Below, piece after piece: positions 20,486 to 32,297 of a stretch of DNA of 64,000 bases; within the stretch, counting starts at the first letter, position 1; each line of letters opens with the position of its first letter. A program made the position numbers and the translations under genes. The notes under the pieces are model-generated. The model had not been told where the DNA came from and searched no databases. It saw nothing but the letters and a program-made list of their open reading frames with translations. The DNA comes from Pelomyxa schiedti (taxonomy: Eukaryota; Evosea; Pelobiontida; Pelomyxidae): contig JAHLWZ010000004.1 of assembly GCA_020536535.1 (NCBI GenBank), positions 1 through 64,000 of the forward strand. The letters are read 5' to 3'.

Positions 20486-23121
20486 TCACAGTTTTGTCGT
20501 GGTTTCAGCTGTAGAGCAGGAATTCATTAGAGGACAGATATCTATGATATGTGGGAGGTGGGTACCTGGTGCAATTGCATAAATGCCGGGAGAGGGTTGG
20601 TAGATGATGTGCTGATTGGTCCAATAGGTCAGGTGTTCTTCAATGTCCTCGGTACTCATACCACAGCACTTTGATAGGTCGTCAACTGATATGGGCGCTG
20701 CGGAAGAAGTCAGAAAAGAAGGGGGTATAAGGAACTTACAATGGTCAGACAAGTGCATAAGTGTGTTAGCGAGCATTGGAGAAACGGAAATACTCTGGTG
20801 CAAACCATTGTGAGAGAGCTCCAAATTTACACAGCCTACGTTGTGTATCCATTGTAAATGTTGCCTATGGTGCTGCTTTTTGTACTCCAATTCAAAGTCA
20901 GTCATGTGTCTTGGCTTGATTGGTCAGGTAATTTTCAAGTTGGCCAAAATTACTGCGCAATGTTCGGGTGTACATTCATCCTTTTAGCCTTAGGTAGAGT
21001 GGGCCAAAATATCCGGGAGAGAATCATTGCTTCCATCGGCACCTTTGCCCCTTCCCCCATCACCTCTTTGTGGGTGCTGTCACACACACTTCTGCCATTA
21101 AAATCGGTTGAACATTGTATGGACTGTTCCATGTCATGCAACATAACATCACATTTAGTGAGATTATTTTCTCCAAACCGTCGCTTAAGGAGGTCAACAA
21201 GATGAATCTAAAAAAGGTTAAATATGAAGACGCATCTTGAAGTACCTCTGTTTTTTTATCAAAGTGGGATAGAGTTTGGAGTGACAAAAGTCTAGAGGAG
21301 ACTTTATTAAAGTACTCGTCAATGAATTGCTGGGGAGAACCAAACAATAGGATCAAGGCTCCAAATGAATCCCCTTTTTTCATTTCAATACGTTCTAGGG
21401 GAAAAAGTCAGTTCTAGAAAGGGAAGGAGCGGTCGCACGAGGTTGTGGGCAAACTGGTTCGGGAGTCCAAGATAGTGTATACGTTTCCTCAGGAGATGGA
21501 GCACATCGTGACAATAAATCTGCTGCATCGCCTTCACAGAGATTATTGGCTAAACACAGAAGAGTGTCAGGTCTTCCTCTGGAAAAAAATAAACAAAAGA
21601 ATAGTTGCATGCTACGGTACCTAAGATAAACTTTGATAGGAGCACACAACTTTTCAGCAGCAAATCCTGACGGATCAATTACAGTTAATGCTGACATGGC
21701 TGACATATAGGCAGTAATAATGTCTTGAGTGCTCACACCAAGATGAAGAAGTTTCTCAGAAAAACTATCGACTAGTCACCTCATTGGTAGAAATTACAAC
21801 TGCACACCAAGAAATAAGTACTTCTGATAATAAGGGAAATTGATTAGATATTTTCAGACATTCCCGAATGTCTGTAAGTGCGGGAATGCTGTCTGGATAT
21901 GAAAGAATCAGTTCAAATAAGAGATGTATCCTAAAAAACCTCAGATAATGCTCTAGAAAGCAAGGAGAGTACCGCATAGCAGATACTTTTTCGTGAACTA
22001 GAATATCAATTTTTCTTTTCCAGTCCTCTAAAACCTGTGGTTGATCATCTTAAAATAAATTTCTGTGCTCCAAACAAGAAAGAAAATGAAGGTGATGCGA
22101 CTGCTTGTACCTACATTGTAATAGGTCCTCTAACCAAGGTAGTAATGAAAGATGAGTCCATTCCAGCATTTTATCTAGGCATTGAGCTCCAATATCTTGC
22201 TTAAAAAGCTCGATTCTGCAGTCAGTCACCTTTCGGAATTGTGAAGTGGAAAAGACCTCTTAGAAACTTGAGTTTTTATGACTCGAGCTATACTCTCAGC
22301 AGAGAGAGAGGAAAATATTTCTATTTCATGCATGACTTGAATTTCTTCCCTGTTTTCACTGGTTAACCAGCGTTGAGCTTGGAGTTGGATGTACTGGAGG
22401 AAAGAATGAGATCCGTCACAATAGTGCGAGAGAGACTCCGTGAAAACCATGTCCATCATGGAAGTTAAAAACAAGTGGCAGTTGTCGCACCACCACAAGC
22501 CCATTTCGTTACCACGAGTTTCAGTGGTCATCAGACCGCCATGCAAGGGGGAACCAAGAGAAAATGACATGCAGCAGTCCTTATAGTCACCAACGAGAGA
22601 AGGAAGCGTGTAGGCAAATTCACTGAGCAGTGTATCTACCCGTTCCAGAACAGTTCTCAATGTTCGCGTGTGCTTGTTCGTTTCCTGCAATGCCCGCACC
22701 AGTGGTGTGAACTCACGTGGGATGACACATTGTGTCTCAGGTTCCAAGGTTGTCATGTGTGCAGAATGAATGAATGACCAGTACACATTACATGCTGTTC
22801 CATGAATATACTTCCTCAAATGCACTGGGGAAACATAAACACAAGCAACACTCAGAAAAAAAAAAAAAATAATAAAACGGTTCTTACCTCGGTAGGTGTT
22901 AAAAATCGACTCCAGCACAGTCATATTGCATTCCTTGATCACACTACGTAAACACGCTTCCATTTCACGAACCAAAAAAGGCTCTGTGGGTCCCTTTCGA
23001 TGATTCACCAACGCAAAGCCAATAAACAAGGCAACACTACCTCGTTAAGAGATCCCATCAACAGTGACCACAGCCGGGTGACATTTTGCTGTGGTTCATG
23101 GTGCACCACCTCGTGTTGCAT
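20486..23121 (-). CDS. ANAPC2: Anaphase-promoting complex subunit 2 (cullin homology)
   Basis: Eleven exons in minus order join in phase to 724 aa: 23121-23041, 22993-22888, 22824-22257, 22215-22115, 22048-21806, 21771-21621, 21578-21439, 21394-21246, 21207-20954, 20909-20740 and 20697-20486. Diagnostic APC2 segments: HLGVSTQDIITAYMSAMSAL, DPSGFAAEKLCAPIKVYLR, FGSPQQFIDEYFNKVSSRLL, LLKRRFGENNLTKCDVMLHD, then WPTLPKAKRMNVHP and LQWIHNVGCVNLEL. The C-terminal winged helix region contains LSKCCGMSTEDIEEHLTYW. APC2 is the cullin scaffold that binds the RING subunit APC11 in the APC/C ubiquitin ligase. It is slightly shorter than the human protein (about 820 aa). The start at 23121 was preferred over an in-frame ATG at 23232. 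Confidence 0.92.
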
Positions 23122-23304
23122 TTTAGGAACCCCTTTTGTTGTTAACAGATGCCTGTGTGGAATTATTCTGGATGTCCAGAAACCTTTGGAACAAGCATCG
23201 CACCCTTGAGGATTGTTTCTAAGCAGCCCCACTAGTCATGATGTCAGTCAGCATCAGAGGCATTTCACTTTTTCCAGAAAAAACCAACACCTATCGGTGA
23301 GAAG

Positions 23305-24595
23305 ATGCAGCCGGCGTTTGAAGAAAGGAAAAACGATCCGTTTGACCGACAGAGGTGCTTGGAGGGATGGAACCAGGACTTGGTCGAACAGCAAGTACAG
23401 TCACCCGTACTATGTCACCCAATGATAACACCAAAAAGGTTGCGTTTGTGCTCGGTGTTGGGGGATTGGGTTGTGGCGTTGCTTTCACGTTGGCCAGACT
23501 TGGTATCAAGAAAATGATACTGCTGGATTATGACGGTTCTTTTTTTTTTTTCCCCAATCTTCGTTGGTCCCTTACATAATTAAAAGTTGTGGATATGACA
23601 AACCTTAATAGACAAATTCTGTTTAGCAAAGCTGATGTTGGGAGAAGGAAGGCACAATACCTAGCACCTATTTGCTCTTTCTTTTAACCATATGACTGTA
23701 GGTTGATGCTGCTGCAGATGGAATTAGAGCACACATTGTTGGTAACACTGAGGTGGTTACTATGCATTGCAATGTATTGACAAACTGGGGTGAAGTTGTA
23801 AGAGTTGCAAGGGAATGCACTGTTCTGTTCAACAACATTGACATAGGGTTTGGCCCAACTTTTTTGTTTGAATTCCAATCCCAATAGGGGTTACTTCGAT
23901 TATGCCTGTCTCTCTCTGGCAAAAGCTCTACGCATTCCTTACTCTGCTGGTTCTTCTTATGGTTTGCCTTAATCAAAGTACGAATATATCTGTTGACATC
24001 AACAGGGAGATCGTGGATTGTGGAATATTTCAATGCTCAAGTAGGAGTATCCTCGTTTAGTTATGAAAACAAATCTGGTAAACTTTTTTTTTTTTACCTC
24101 CTCGTTTTATTTAGACATACCTTTTACAGGTAATCCGGCTATATTTGCCAAATTGCATCCTTCATTGATATGCTCATATCCTGCCCTCGACTTTGTTGAG
24201 GTAGGAAAGGAAATATTTATTGAAGGTTTTTGTAACCTGAAACCACTCAGCGTGACAGTAATCCTCCAACCCGGGCTATTGGGTCAAGTATTCTTGTTTG
24301 TGGTGCCGCATCTTTGAGCACAGTCTCTGCATGGCTTTACAACAAATTCGGTTTAGACATGCCCAACTTCGTACGTAACTTTTAGTTCTTATATTCCACC
24401 TGTGTGGAAAAACGACACAACAAACTTGCAAGTTAAAATCTAAGCCAACACAAAACAAAAATGCAGTCAAAAGTGGATATCACACAGTACTGGCAACCTG
24501 ATGGCATAATCGCATGGCCAGCTCCTGTTGATGAAGACGAGATCAAACCAAAAACACCCTCTACAACGACCACAACCACATCCTCGAGTTCCTAA
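23305..24595 (+). CDS. ThiF/E1-like ubiquitin-activating family enzyme
   Basis: Nine exons join in phase to 257 aa: 23305-23394, 23439-23535, 23587-23651, 23702-23847, 23888-23961, 24006-24077, 24130-24200, 24251-24370 and 24467-24595. It has a Rossmann adenylation domain with VLGVGGLGCGVAFTLARLG, LLDYDVVDMTNLNRQILFS (the conserved D...N..RQ), DVGRRKVDAA, TVLFNNIDIGGYFDYACLSL and NPPTRAIGSSILVCGAASLS. The DPFDRQRCLEGWNQDLVE opening is typical of a eukaryotic HesA/MoeB/ThiF branch. Such enzymes adenylate the C-terminus of a ubiquitin-like or sulfur-carrier protein; no catalytic-cysteine domain is evident, so the partner is unknown. The intron 23652-23701 uses GC rather than GT at its donor. 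Confidence 0.85.
23652..23701 (+). other. GC-AG intron in the ThiF-like gene
   Basis: AAG|GCACAATACC...GACTGTAG|GTT. No GT donor exists near this junction, and only this splice gives the conserved GRRKVDAA. Confidence 0.75.
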
Positions 24596-24846
24596 AACAA
24601 AAATACAAAATAAAAAATAAAAATAAAAAAAGAAAAAAACCATGACAGACCGCTTTGCTTTTGTCGCCGTTCGTGAACCATGTTTGACACATTATCCGGG
24701 GTTGCAATACCCGAAGTCATTTTGGGTGTTTGGGGGAAAACCCATAGATCTAGGGTGATCGATTCCATCAAATAAACGCATTCGGGTCTGTTTAGCATTA
24801 AAACACAAAACCAACAACAAAAAAAAAAAAAGCAAAGCCCGAGCGG

Positions 24847-26680
24847 ATGAAGGAGGCCCGGATTGTTGGGCTGGTTGTCGTAGTTCTTGGGTTAGCTGTA
24901 GGGGGTGTGTTTGGGCAGTGGTGCGACCAGCCGTCGCCAAAACACTCGTGGTCATACATCTCCTCCTATTATTACTTCAGCGAGAATGATTACATTAGCA
25001 ACACATCGTCGACGTATACCGGACAGTGCACAACTTATTCCTATCGCGGTATCTAACACCTGCTAACTGACTGACACACGGAAATTTAACCACCAAAAAA
25101 AAAAAAATTTGCAGATGCTTGGTATTCGTTCGTGCCGTCAGTAGACGGAGTTCTCCTGACTACTACGTGTGGAACCACATGGGACACAGTTATTGAGGTT
25201 TCATATCACCCTTTGTTCTCGTGGGAGCACATTTTGACGATAAAGCCCAGGTTCAAGGTGGGTCTTCTTGTAGTACTCGTTCTTGCATTGATACAGATGA
25301 TGACGGTTGCAACTGGCCGTCCTCGAGTGTCAGTGTGAACGTTAATGCATATTATATATACAACATCAGAATACGGCCATTTTCTTCAACCACATCATCC
25401 ATCTCTCAGTACACATTTACTCTCCAATTTACACCCTCCACCATATCAAGCACCCAGAGTGAAGAAACCTGTATGCATTTTTATCGACAACAAGCACAGC
25501 TCAACCTTTTTTTTCCCAGTTTGCCCTGTCATGAATTATTTGTATGATTATACTATTGAAACCCATTACCTCTCCTCATGGGATGAAGTTGATACGGGAG
25601 ATTGCTGGGATGATAGTTGGTACTGGGAGTATGGTAATTTTTTGGTACTGTTTTGGTCATAGGAACTCATTTGAGGTAGGGATGTGGTTTACGTATACAC
25701 CTTACGTTTATATGGATCCATGTCTGACAATATGTGGGGACTCACCTTTTACTCTGGAGGTCATTCTTGTTGAGTGGAACTACTATGTTCACTTTCTTTC
25801 CAGTTTGTTGACGATTTGTGTGACTACTGGGGCGCAACACCATCATGCACCTACAGTGCTTCCAGCTATTGGACAGGGGATTACGAGTGCTACTATCGTA
25901 CTGTGACACATCTGGATGGTTATTATGGCTATTCAATAGATTTCTTGGTCAAATCGTAACTTCCCTATTTAATCCCACGGTTTTGACTCGACATCGGAGT
26001 GAGTACTCCTATGCAGAAATTACACTTGACACGTGTCCCGAAGACTATTGGTCATCAGATGATTTCCACTTCCCACGTACATATCATACATTCATTTCCT
26101 TTCGTTGAAAACTAACACTATCCAAAGTGTGGGTTGTGATTACTACCTTCGTTCTGTTGTTTTTATGCGTTGTATTGTTGGTCGTAATTACCGTCTATTG
26201 CTGCCACAAGAGAACTGTCAATAAGAAGTACAAAACCAAAGTTTCCCCTTCTAGTTTCTCATTAAACTGCCAGGAAAACATACGACCACTTGGACGACCA
26301 GAAGGATCTCGTGGAGATTCCCTCTGTTAGTATCAATGGACCCCCAACTCTCACGCCAGTCAGCACGCCAATGCCTCCCACTCTCATCCCCCCCGTGCAG
26401 CCCGCGAACATGATAGCAGTTACCCCACAGAATGCCGCTATGATGATATCCCCTCCAAATGTGCCCCCGTATGTTCCCCTTTACTAATACTGGTACAACC
26501 TGTATTCCAATCAGTAACAATACCCACAGACCCACTTTTACCCCTGTCTACATGCCTTATACATTTATGCAGCCTGTTGCACCCCCACCACAACCACCAC
26601 CACAATTGTACCCAACTGCCATTGTTCCTCCTTCTGCACCCATGCCCGCCTTGCCCGCAACACCCACCTCCACAAATTGA
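24847..26680 (+). CDS. Type I membrane protein with PPC-like ectodomain (paralogue A)
   Basis: Ten exons join in phase to 466 aa: 24847-25048, 25115-25197, 25251-25470, 25520-25628, 25663-25759, 25804-25955, 26000-26076, 26128-26227, 26274-26468 and 26515-26680. A signal peptide (IVGLVVVVLGLAVGGVFG) precedes two disulfide-rich beta domains rich in Tyr, Trp, Ser and Asp. The first (DAWYSFVPSVDGVLLTTTCG, TTWDTVIEV, DTDDDGCNW, RIRPFSS) resembles the pre-peptidase C-terminal (PPC) fold; the second is divergent (GMWFTYTPYVYMDPCLTIC). One TM helix (TFVLLFLCVVLLVVITVYCC), basic stop-transfer residues and a Pro-rich cytosolic tail (SPPNVPP, PPPQPPPQ) follow. A surface receptor or adhesin is inferred. 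It is paralogous to the gene at 32298. Confidence 0.75.
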
Positions 26681-26824
26681 GTAAGAAATTTGCAAATAGC
26701 ACGGGTTCAGTATTTTCCTTGTTTTGTTTTTTGGCTCTTGCGGGTCTTCTTTTTTTACGGCACTTGTTTCCTTGAAATCTTTGAAACACATTTGCACAAC
26801 CAGGCACTGCGAAGAGCTCTTAGC

Positions 26825-28788
26825 ATGTCACAGAGAAACCACCACGTCCACGAACAGAGAGAGGAAGGTGCCCACGAAGACGGCGGGCGCCGTCCATCTT
26901 ATCGCCCAGCCTACCAGCCAGTCCCCATTTACGGCCATACCAGCAGTAGTTTCCGTAGCGACATAGAGAGGTACGTTTACGACAGCTCAGGCCACTCCCA
27001 CAGGGACTCCTCTACTTCTCATCACGGGCACGAACACGACCACGCACGCGAGCCCGAGCACGGCCACGAGCACGAGCACGGCCCCGGCAGCAGCCACTCG
27101 CACGCCGCCTCCCAGGCGCAGCGAGCCCTCGAACTTACACGCTCTTTGCCGTCGGCCCACTCGTCTCCTCATCGGAGGGTGCACAGCGTCGAGTATTACA
27201 GCGCATCGGACAGCGAGAGCGGCTCCCAGAGCTCCGAGGGCAGCGCCTCGTCGAGCTCGAGCGCGAGCAGCTGCTCAACCGAAGGCAGCAGCGGCCGCGG
27301 GGGCCGGTCCACCCCGCCCCAGGGCCCCCCTCACCACGCGAGCCACCAGCACGGCGACGACGGCGACCACCGCGATGACCAGCACCACCACCACCATCAT
27401 TATTATTATAATGACCATCATTCACACCCGCCGACCCAACATGAAGCGATGCCACATCGGCAGCAGCCGCCGCCGCCGCGGGGGGAGCATGTCCATCATA
27501 GGCATCAGTGCTGCTGCTGCCAGCAGCATGAGCACCGTTACCCTCCGTCGCACACTGACCACGGCGATGCTACTTACTCTGGTCAGTATTCTCACAGATC
27601 GCACATGGATCCTAGATATCGCGAACCCCACGCCCACGGGTATTCAATTCAGAGACCGTCTTCTAGCCTCTCTCACATCCGGGGGAGCTCCAAATACTCT
27701 TCCAGCAGTGGAAACACTGCTTCTGTTGGCGAAGAAAGAGCTGAGGCTCACCAAAGCGGCCGAAGTGGCGTAAATGAAGCAGAGAGAGTCCATACTCATC
27801 CACACGCCGAATCAACATCTGGATTATATTCGAGTCATGGGGGGCACAACACCGCAGTGCCATCCAAGTTGTCTTCACCACGCCACATGATGGATCAACA
27901 GCATCACCATACTGCATCAAGTCACCCTGATAACTTTTTAGACCATAACACTCCGCGCAAATCCCATGAGCCGAGTTCAACAAATAAAGCAGCCTCTCCG
28001 CCGCGGCCACAGAGTGATGCAGTAAAAACACACCCTGAAGCTACCCCCGATCACAATTCCCTGAAATCCGATTCCAGTGGACACAGTAATCGAGCCACAG
28101 ACATACGCCAGAACTTAGAATCTTCAATGGCCAGGCTCACGACAGAACAAAGAGAACATCACGCAGTACATCAATCTCCACGTCGGCCTAGTGGCACCTC
28201 TGAAATTCACAACGCGCGCCCTCCACCCAAGCTCCGCACCGAGAAACATACCCCTCCAACTTCAAGTCCCTCTGGCCATTTGATAAGTGAGAGCCGTGAA
28301 ATTTATGACCTACTACAGAATAAATTTGAAGTCTCGCATTGCCTTTTCTCCCATGTATATTTATATGACCATTGGAGTGAGGCAATATGTGCATTTACGC
28401 CCGACGCTGATGCTCAATTCCAAACATTCACAAGCCTGAAGACACGCACCGATTGTAAGTTTCTTCCTTGTTCCCCTCCGTTTGACATCTTTCCGCAGTA
28501 TTCTTTGTTGTCTGTCACAGCCCACTGCCCGTTGGAGTAGAAACAATGTATCCCTCAGTTCCACACTTTCAGCATCTAACCTCCCTCAATAGATATTATA
28601 TGATGGATAGCAAAATCAAGGAGTGCTTGGTTCTTTTCTTGGACTCAGAAACACTGGAAGCCATACAAAGGGACCCGACTCGCTCCACCTTCCCCCCCAA
28701 ATTTGGGAAGAAAGTTACCGAGCAGCTCAAACTCACACAACAACTGGACAAGCGGCAGACAGCAGACGTGGTGAAGTTCTTTTCCTGA
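26825..28788 (+). CDS. Histidine-rich protein of unknown function
   Basis: Two exons, 26825-28454 and 28499-28788, give 639 aa. The first ~520 residues are low-complexity: His-, Ser-, Glu- and Asp-rich with clusters such as HEHDHAREPEHGHEHEHG and a DDQHHHHHHYYYNDHHSH run. The C-terminal ~130 residues are ordered-looking (ESREIYDLLQNKF, FVVCHSPLPVGVETMYPSVP, YYMMDSKIKECLVLFLDSET, LEAIQRDPTRSTFPPKFGKK) but match no family I can name. His clusters suggest metal binding or pH-sensitive condensation; this is inference. The ATG at 26825 (MSQRNHHVHEQ) was preferred because the frame upstream overlaps the preceding 3' UTR. Confidence 0.7.
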
Positions 28789-29198
28789 ACTACCCACGTT
28801 GCTGTATGTTGACCTCAACACTTGAAGGTTCATCTCCACATCTCTACACACAAGTAAAATTAGCCTCCTCCCTTTTGTGGTCGCTTCCACGAACAAAAAT
28901 TAACGTTGATACACTTTTTCCCTCCTGTTTTTCGAAAAACAAAACAAAAAAAACCAAAAACAACAACGTAACGCGCCGTTACCGCTTTCTTTTTCGAACG
29001 CAAAACGATACATACACCAAGACAACAAACTATTCACACATCAATTTAGAACAACACCACAACAAACACAAGAAATTCAGTAAAGACAACACTAAACGAA
29101 AGACAAACTACCCAGTCAAACAGAACAAGATAACAAGAAAACAAACATCCCATAATCCCCGCAACGATCGGTCGCGCGACGCCTAAAAGCCCCCAAGG
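28789..29198. other. Intergenic region, A/C-rich leader
   Basis: 410 bp without a supportable gene. The right half is strongly A/C-rich with AAAC repeats, as expected for a promoter and 5' UTR of the following gene. No RNA gene seen. Confidence 0.5.
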
Positions 29199-31954
29199 AT
29201 GAGTTGCTGCTGCAAGGACGGGTGTTGCAAAGACGGGTGCTGCAAAAGCGACTGCTGCGAGTGCAAATGCAACTGCTGCAAGGACGGCTGTTGCAACTGC
29301 GGCTGCTGCGAATGCCTAAAGCCGTCCAATTGCAAAAAGCACTGCCTGTGCCAATGGTGCTCAGGCTGCTGCTGTTGCTTGTGTGACGAGGAGCCCTCCG
29401 AGAGGGAGAAGCTGTACGGGCCTAGGGCAAAGAGGCAGTGCCGTGATTTGCCCTGCCTGGCGCTATTTTTGGTGTTCTGGGCCGGTATGATAGTGGTGGG
29501 AATCCTATCTTTTGTCCAGGGAGACTTGGATAGGCTGTGGTATGGAACTGACATGTACGGTGATATGTGTGGCTCTGGTGACCACTCTTCTGTGAGTATT
29601 TAAATTAGTTTTTTTAAAGTAGTTTTTAAATACCAAGGCCAAATTACTTTTGTATTGTCCATTTATAATATCTGCTGTATCCATTTTTATTGTCAAAAAA
29701 GGAACCTGTACTCTATTGGCCAAATCCTCTTGATCTTTCCGTACAAGTTTGCCTTGAAGAATGCCCAACAAGCACATATGACCTCTCTCTTATTATTGAT
29801 CTTTTCAATCCCTTTGGTGACCCAACAGTGGCACTTGATGCTATGGTAGTCCTAAACTAGTCTACACGAAATAATACACAACTTAAAACAAAAATTCCCC
29901 TTGTATTAACTTTATTGACAGAATTGCATGTACAACATTACCACTCCAACTGTTGATGATGTATATAACAATCTATGTTGGCCACCTTATCAGGCGTACC
30001 CACTTTTTGGAAGATGTGTTCCGGAATTAATTAGTGTGTTCTTACCGTATTCCAATTGCTGCTGAGTTCTTTTTTCTTTTCGAAAATAGACACAACAGAG
30101 TTAAATGCTCTCTTTGACTATTTCTACTACAAGCTGTTCAACGACACCTTCTTTTTGTATAACTTCGTGGACTTCGAATATGTAACTGCACAGCTAATGT
30201 TCGTGTTAAATGCCAGAACGATGTTAACCGAAATGGCAACAGAAGTTGCTGCTTCTTGGAGGGAAATACTTGTACGCGTTTTGTGCTTATCTTATTGGAA
30301 TAACTCCCAGTAAGATATTTGGATTGGGTTCTTTCGTTGTGGCATTTATCTGGCTTTTCGTTATGCGACTGCTTGTTGGAGTGATAGTTTGGATAATGAT
30401 CTGGCTTACTGAACTAGGACTTATTGGGTTTACAGTCTGTATGTAAACTCTACCACATCGAATTCCCGAAATTCATATACTTTTAGTCCTTTATTACGCA
30501 GAAAAAATGAAAGAGAAAGAACTTAATCCGGATCCTGCACTGCGCTTACAATCTGACGTGATGTTAGTTCAAGCCCTGGGCTATGCTGTCAATGCAATGA
30601 TAATTGTCGCTACTATAGTTTTTATGATGGTATGAATACTCATTCCTCCTAATCTTACATCAGAAAAGATCCTGTTCCTTCGAACAAGGATAAAATTGGC
30701 TATTGCTATAATTAAAGAAGCAAGTCGTGCATTATCTTCAATGCCTTCAATATTCTTCTTCCCACTTTTCATGCTTGGTCTATATGGCGCTTTCCTTGCG
30801 TATTGGGTTGTTGTCGCTGTCTTCCTTGGTACTGTGGCTGTTGCTGAAGATATGAATTATGTTATGTGGAGTTCCATGGAAATATATGGGTACACCACCC
30901 CAGCGATTGAATTGCAGTACTGCATCCTTATTCACGCTATCGGATTTATATGGACCACCGAGTTCCTGAGTGCTTTCAGTGAAGTATGCATTGCAGGCTC
31001 AGTTGCGTCCTGGTACTGGGTGAAAGACAAATCAAACGTACCCTCGTGCCCCGTTTGGCGCTCTGTCTGGTATGCTGTTAGATACCACTTTGGTTCTATT
31101 GCATTTGGTTCACTATTGGTATGACTCTTTGTTTTCATTGTAATAAACTGACCCCAAGCACAGATTACCCTGATAAGACTTTGGCGTTATTTCTTGGAGT
31201 ATTTGGACAAAAAAGCAAAGAAAACTGGTCCAGCACGTTGTATATTAAGGTGCTGTATCTGCATCCTCAAGTGCATAGCTTGCTGCTGGGAAAAGATGAT
31301 TCGTTACTGGAATACTCAGGCATGGGTGATGATAGCAATTACCGGACAGTCATTTTGCGCCGCCGGTAGGCACGCCATGTACCTTCTCATCAGTAGTCCC
31401 ATTAGGACTACCGTTCTGGCTGCTGTCTCCGGTTTCGTGTTACTCCTTACAAGGGTATTCTTCCGCTTTTTGTTTCCAAGGAAAAAACCTAATGTCATTC
31501 TACCCAGCTCTGCGTTGCCAGCCTTGCAGCCCTGGGTGCCTGTATCTGGTTCTACTTTACAGACGACCTCCATTTCTGGTTCGCTCCAGGAGTGTGCGTC
31601 TTTATGATTGGATGGGTTATAGCCAGCATATTCACCAGCATTTATGACATGGGCATTCACACTGTTCTCTTGTCATTCTGTGAGGACGACTCTCGCCCCG
31701 GCGATTGTTACGACGTGAAGCTGAAGGAATTCATGTCTAACAAGAAGAAGAAGCAAATCAAAAAAGCCGAGTCAGAAGCTGAGAAGGAACAAGAAGCAGA
31801 AGAAAACAAAGAACACGAAAAGGACAAGGACAAGGAACACGATCATGATCATGACCACGATAAGGATAAGGACAAGGAACATGACAAGTCCAAGGATGAA
31901 GGTTCATCCAGCCACCACGACCACGACCATGACTCTGGCAATGACTCTGACTAA
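29199..31954 (+). CDS. Choline transporter-like protein (SLC44/CTL family)
   Basis: Multi-exon gene (first exon 29199-29591, then 29702-29845; further short introns to the stop at 31954). The N-terminal 63 residues contain 28 cysteines (KDGCCKDGCC repeats). Then come CTL landmarks: RQCRDLPCLALFLVFWAGMI, the first TM, and GDLDRLWYGTDMYGDMCG. A long extracellular loop (CLEECPTSTYDLSLIIDLFN), about nine more TM helices and the CTL C-terminal core (DKKAKKTGPARCILRCCICI, LKCIACCWEKMIRYWNTQAW) follow. The tail is a Lys/Asp/Glu/His repeat (DHDHDHDKDKDKEHDKSKDE). The family transports choline or ethanolamine at the plasma and mitochondrial membranes. The metallothionein-like N-terminus and charged His tail are unusual additions. 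Confidence 0.85.
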
Positions 31955-32297
31955 CACAATCAACCCACAGCAAATCCAATAAAAACGAGGGTTAGTTTGT
32001 TTTGTGTACCCTTTTCCACATCAATCGGAATAATTGAAAAAGGAAAGAAAAAAGAACAAGTAACCGACCAAATTTTCCCAATTTTTCACAGATGCGCAGT
32101 TGCAGGATACCGTCTCCGTGGGGCGAATCTCAGTTCCCCATGACCCCGTAGCCAGGCAACCAAAATTCCGGGACCTTTGATCTCTGATTTATAAACTCCG
32201 AATCAATCATTGGCATTTTCACCAAACAAGCAAATAAACAAAAGGCGAAGGAAGGAGAAGGGAAAAACCCCCAATAAAAAAAAATATAAGTTATAAG
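31955..32297. other. Intergenic region with no gene seen
   Basis: 343 bp between the transporter stop and the next signal-peptide gene. It contains an AATAAA just after the stop (about 31977) and AT-rich sequence near 32270-32297; nothing else recognised. Confidence 0.45.

Noticed and set aside
24371-24466. A 15-16 nt intron in the ThiF-like gene at GTACGTAACTTTTAG
   Set aside because: A single 96-nt intron to ATGCAG at 24466 keeps phase 0 and needs no exceptional splice.
30246-30446. Separate small membrane ORF in the 30.2-30.4 kb region
   Set aside because: It is an exon of the choline transporter-like gene (GLGSFVVAFIWLFVMRLLVG).
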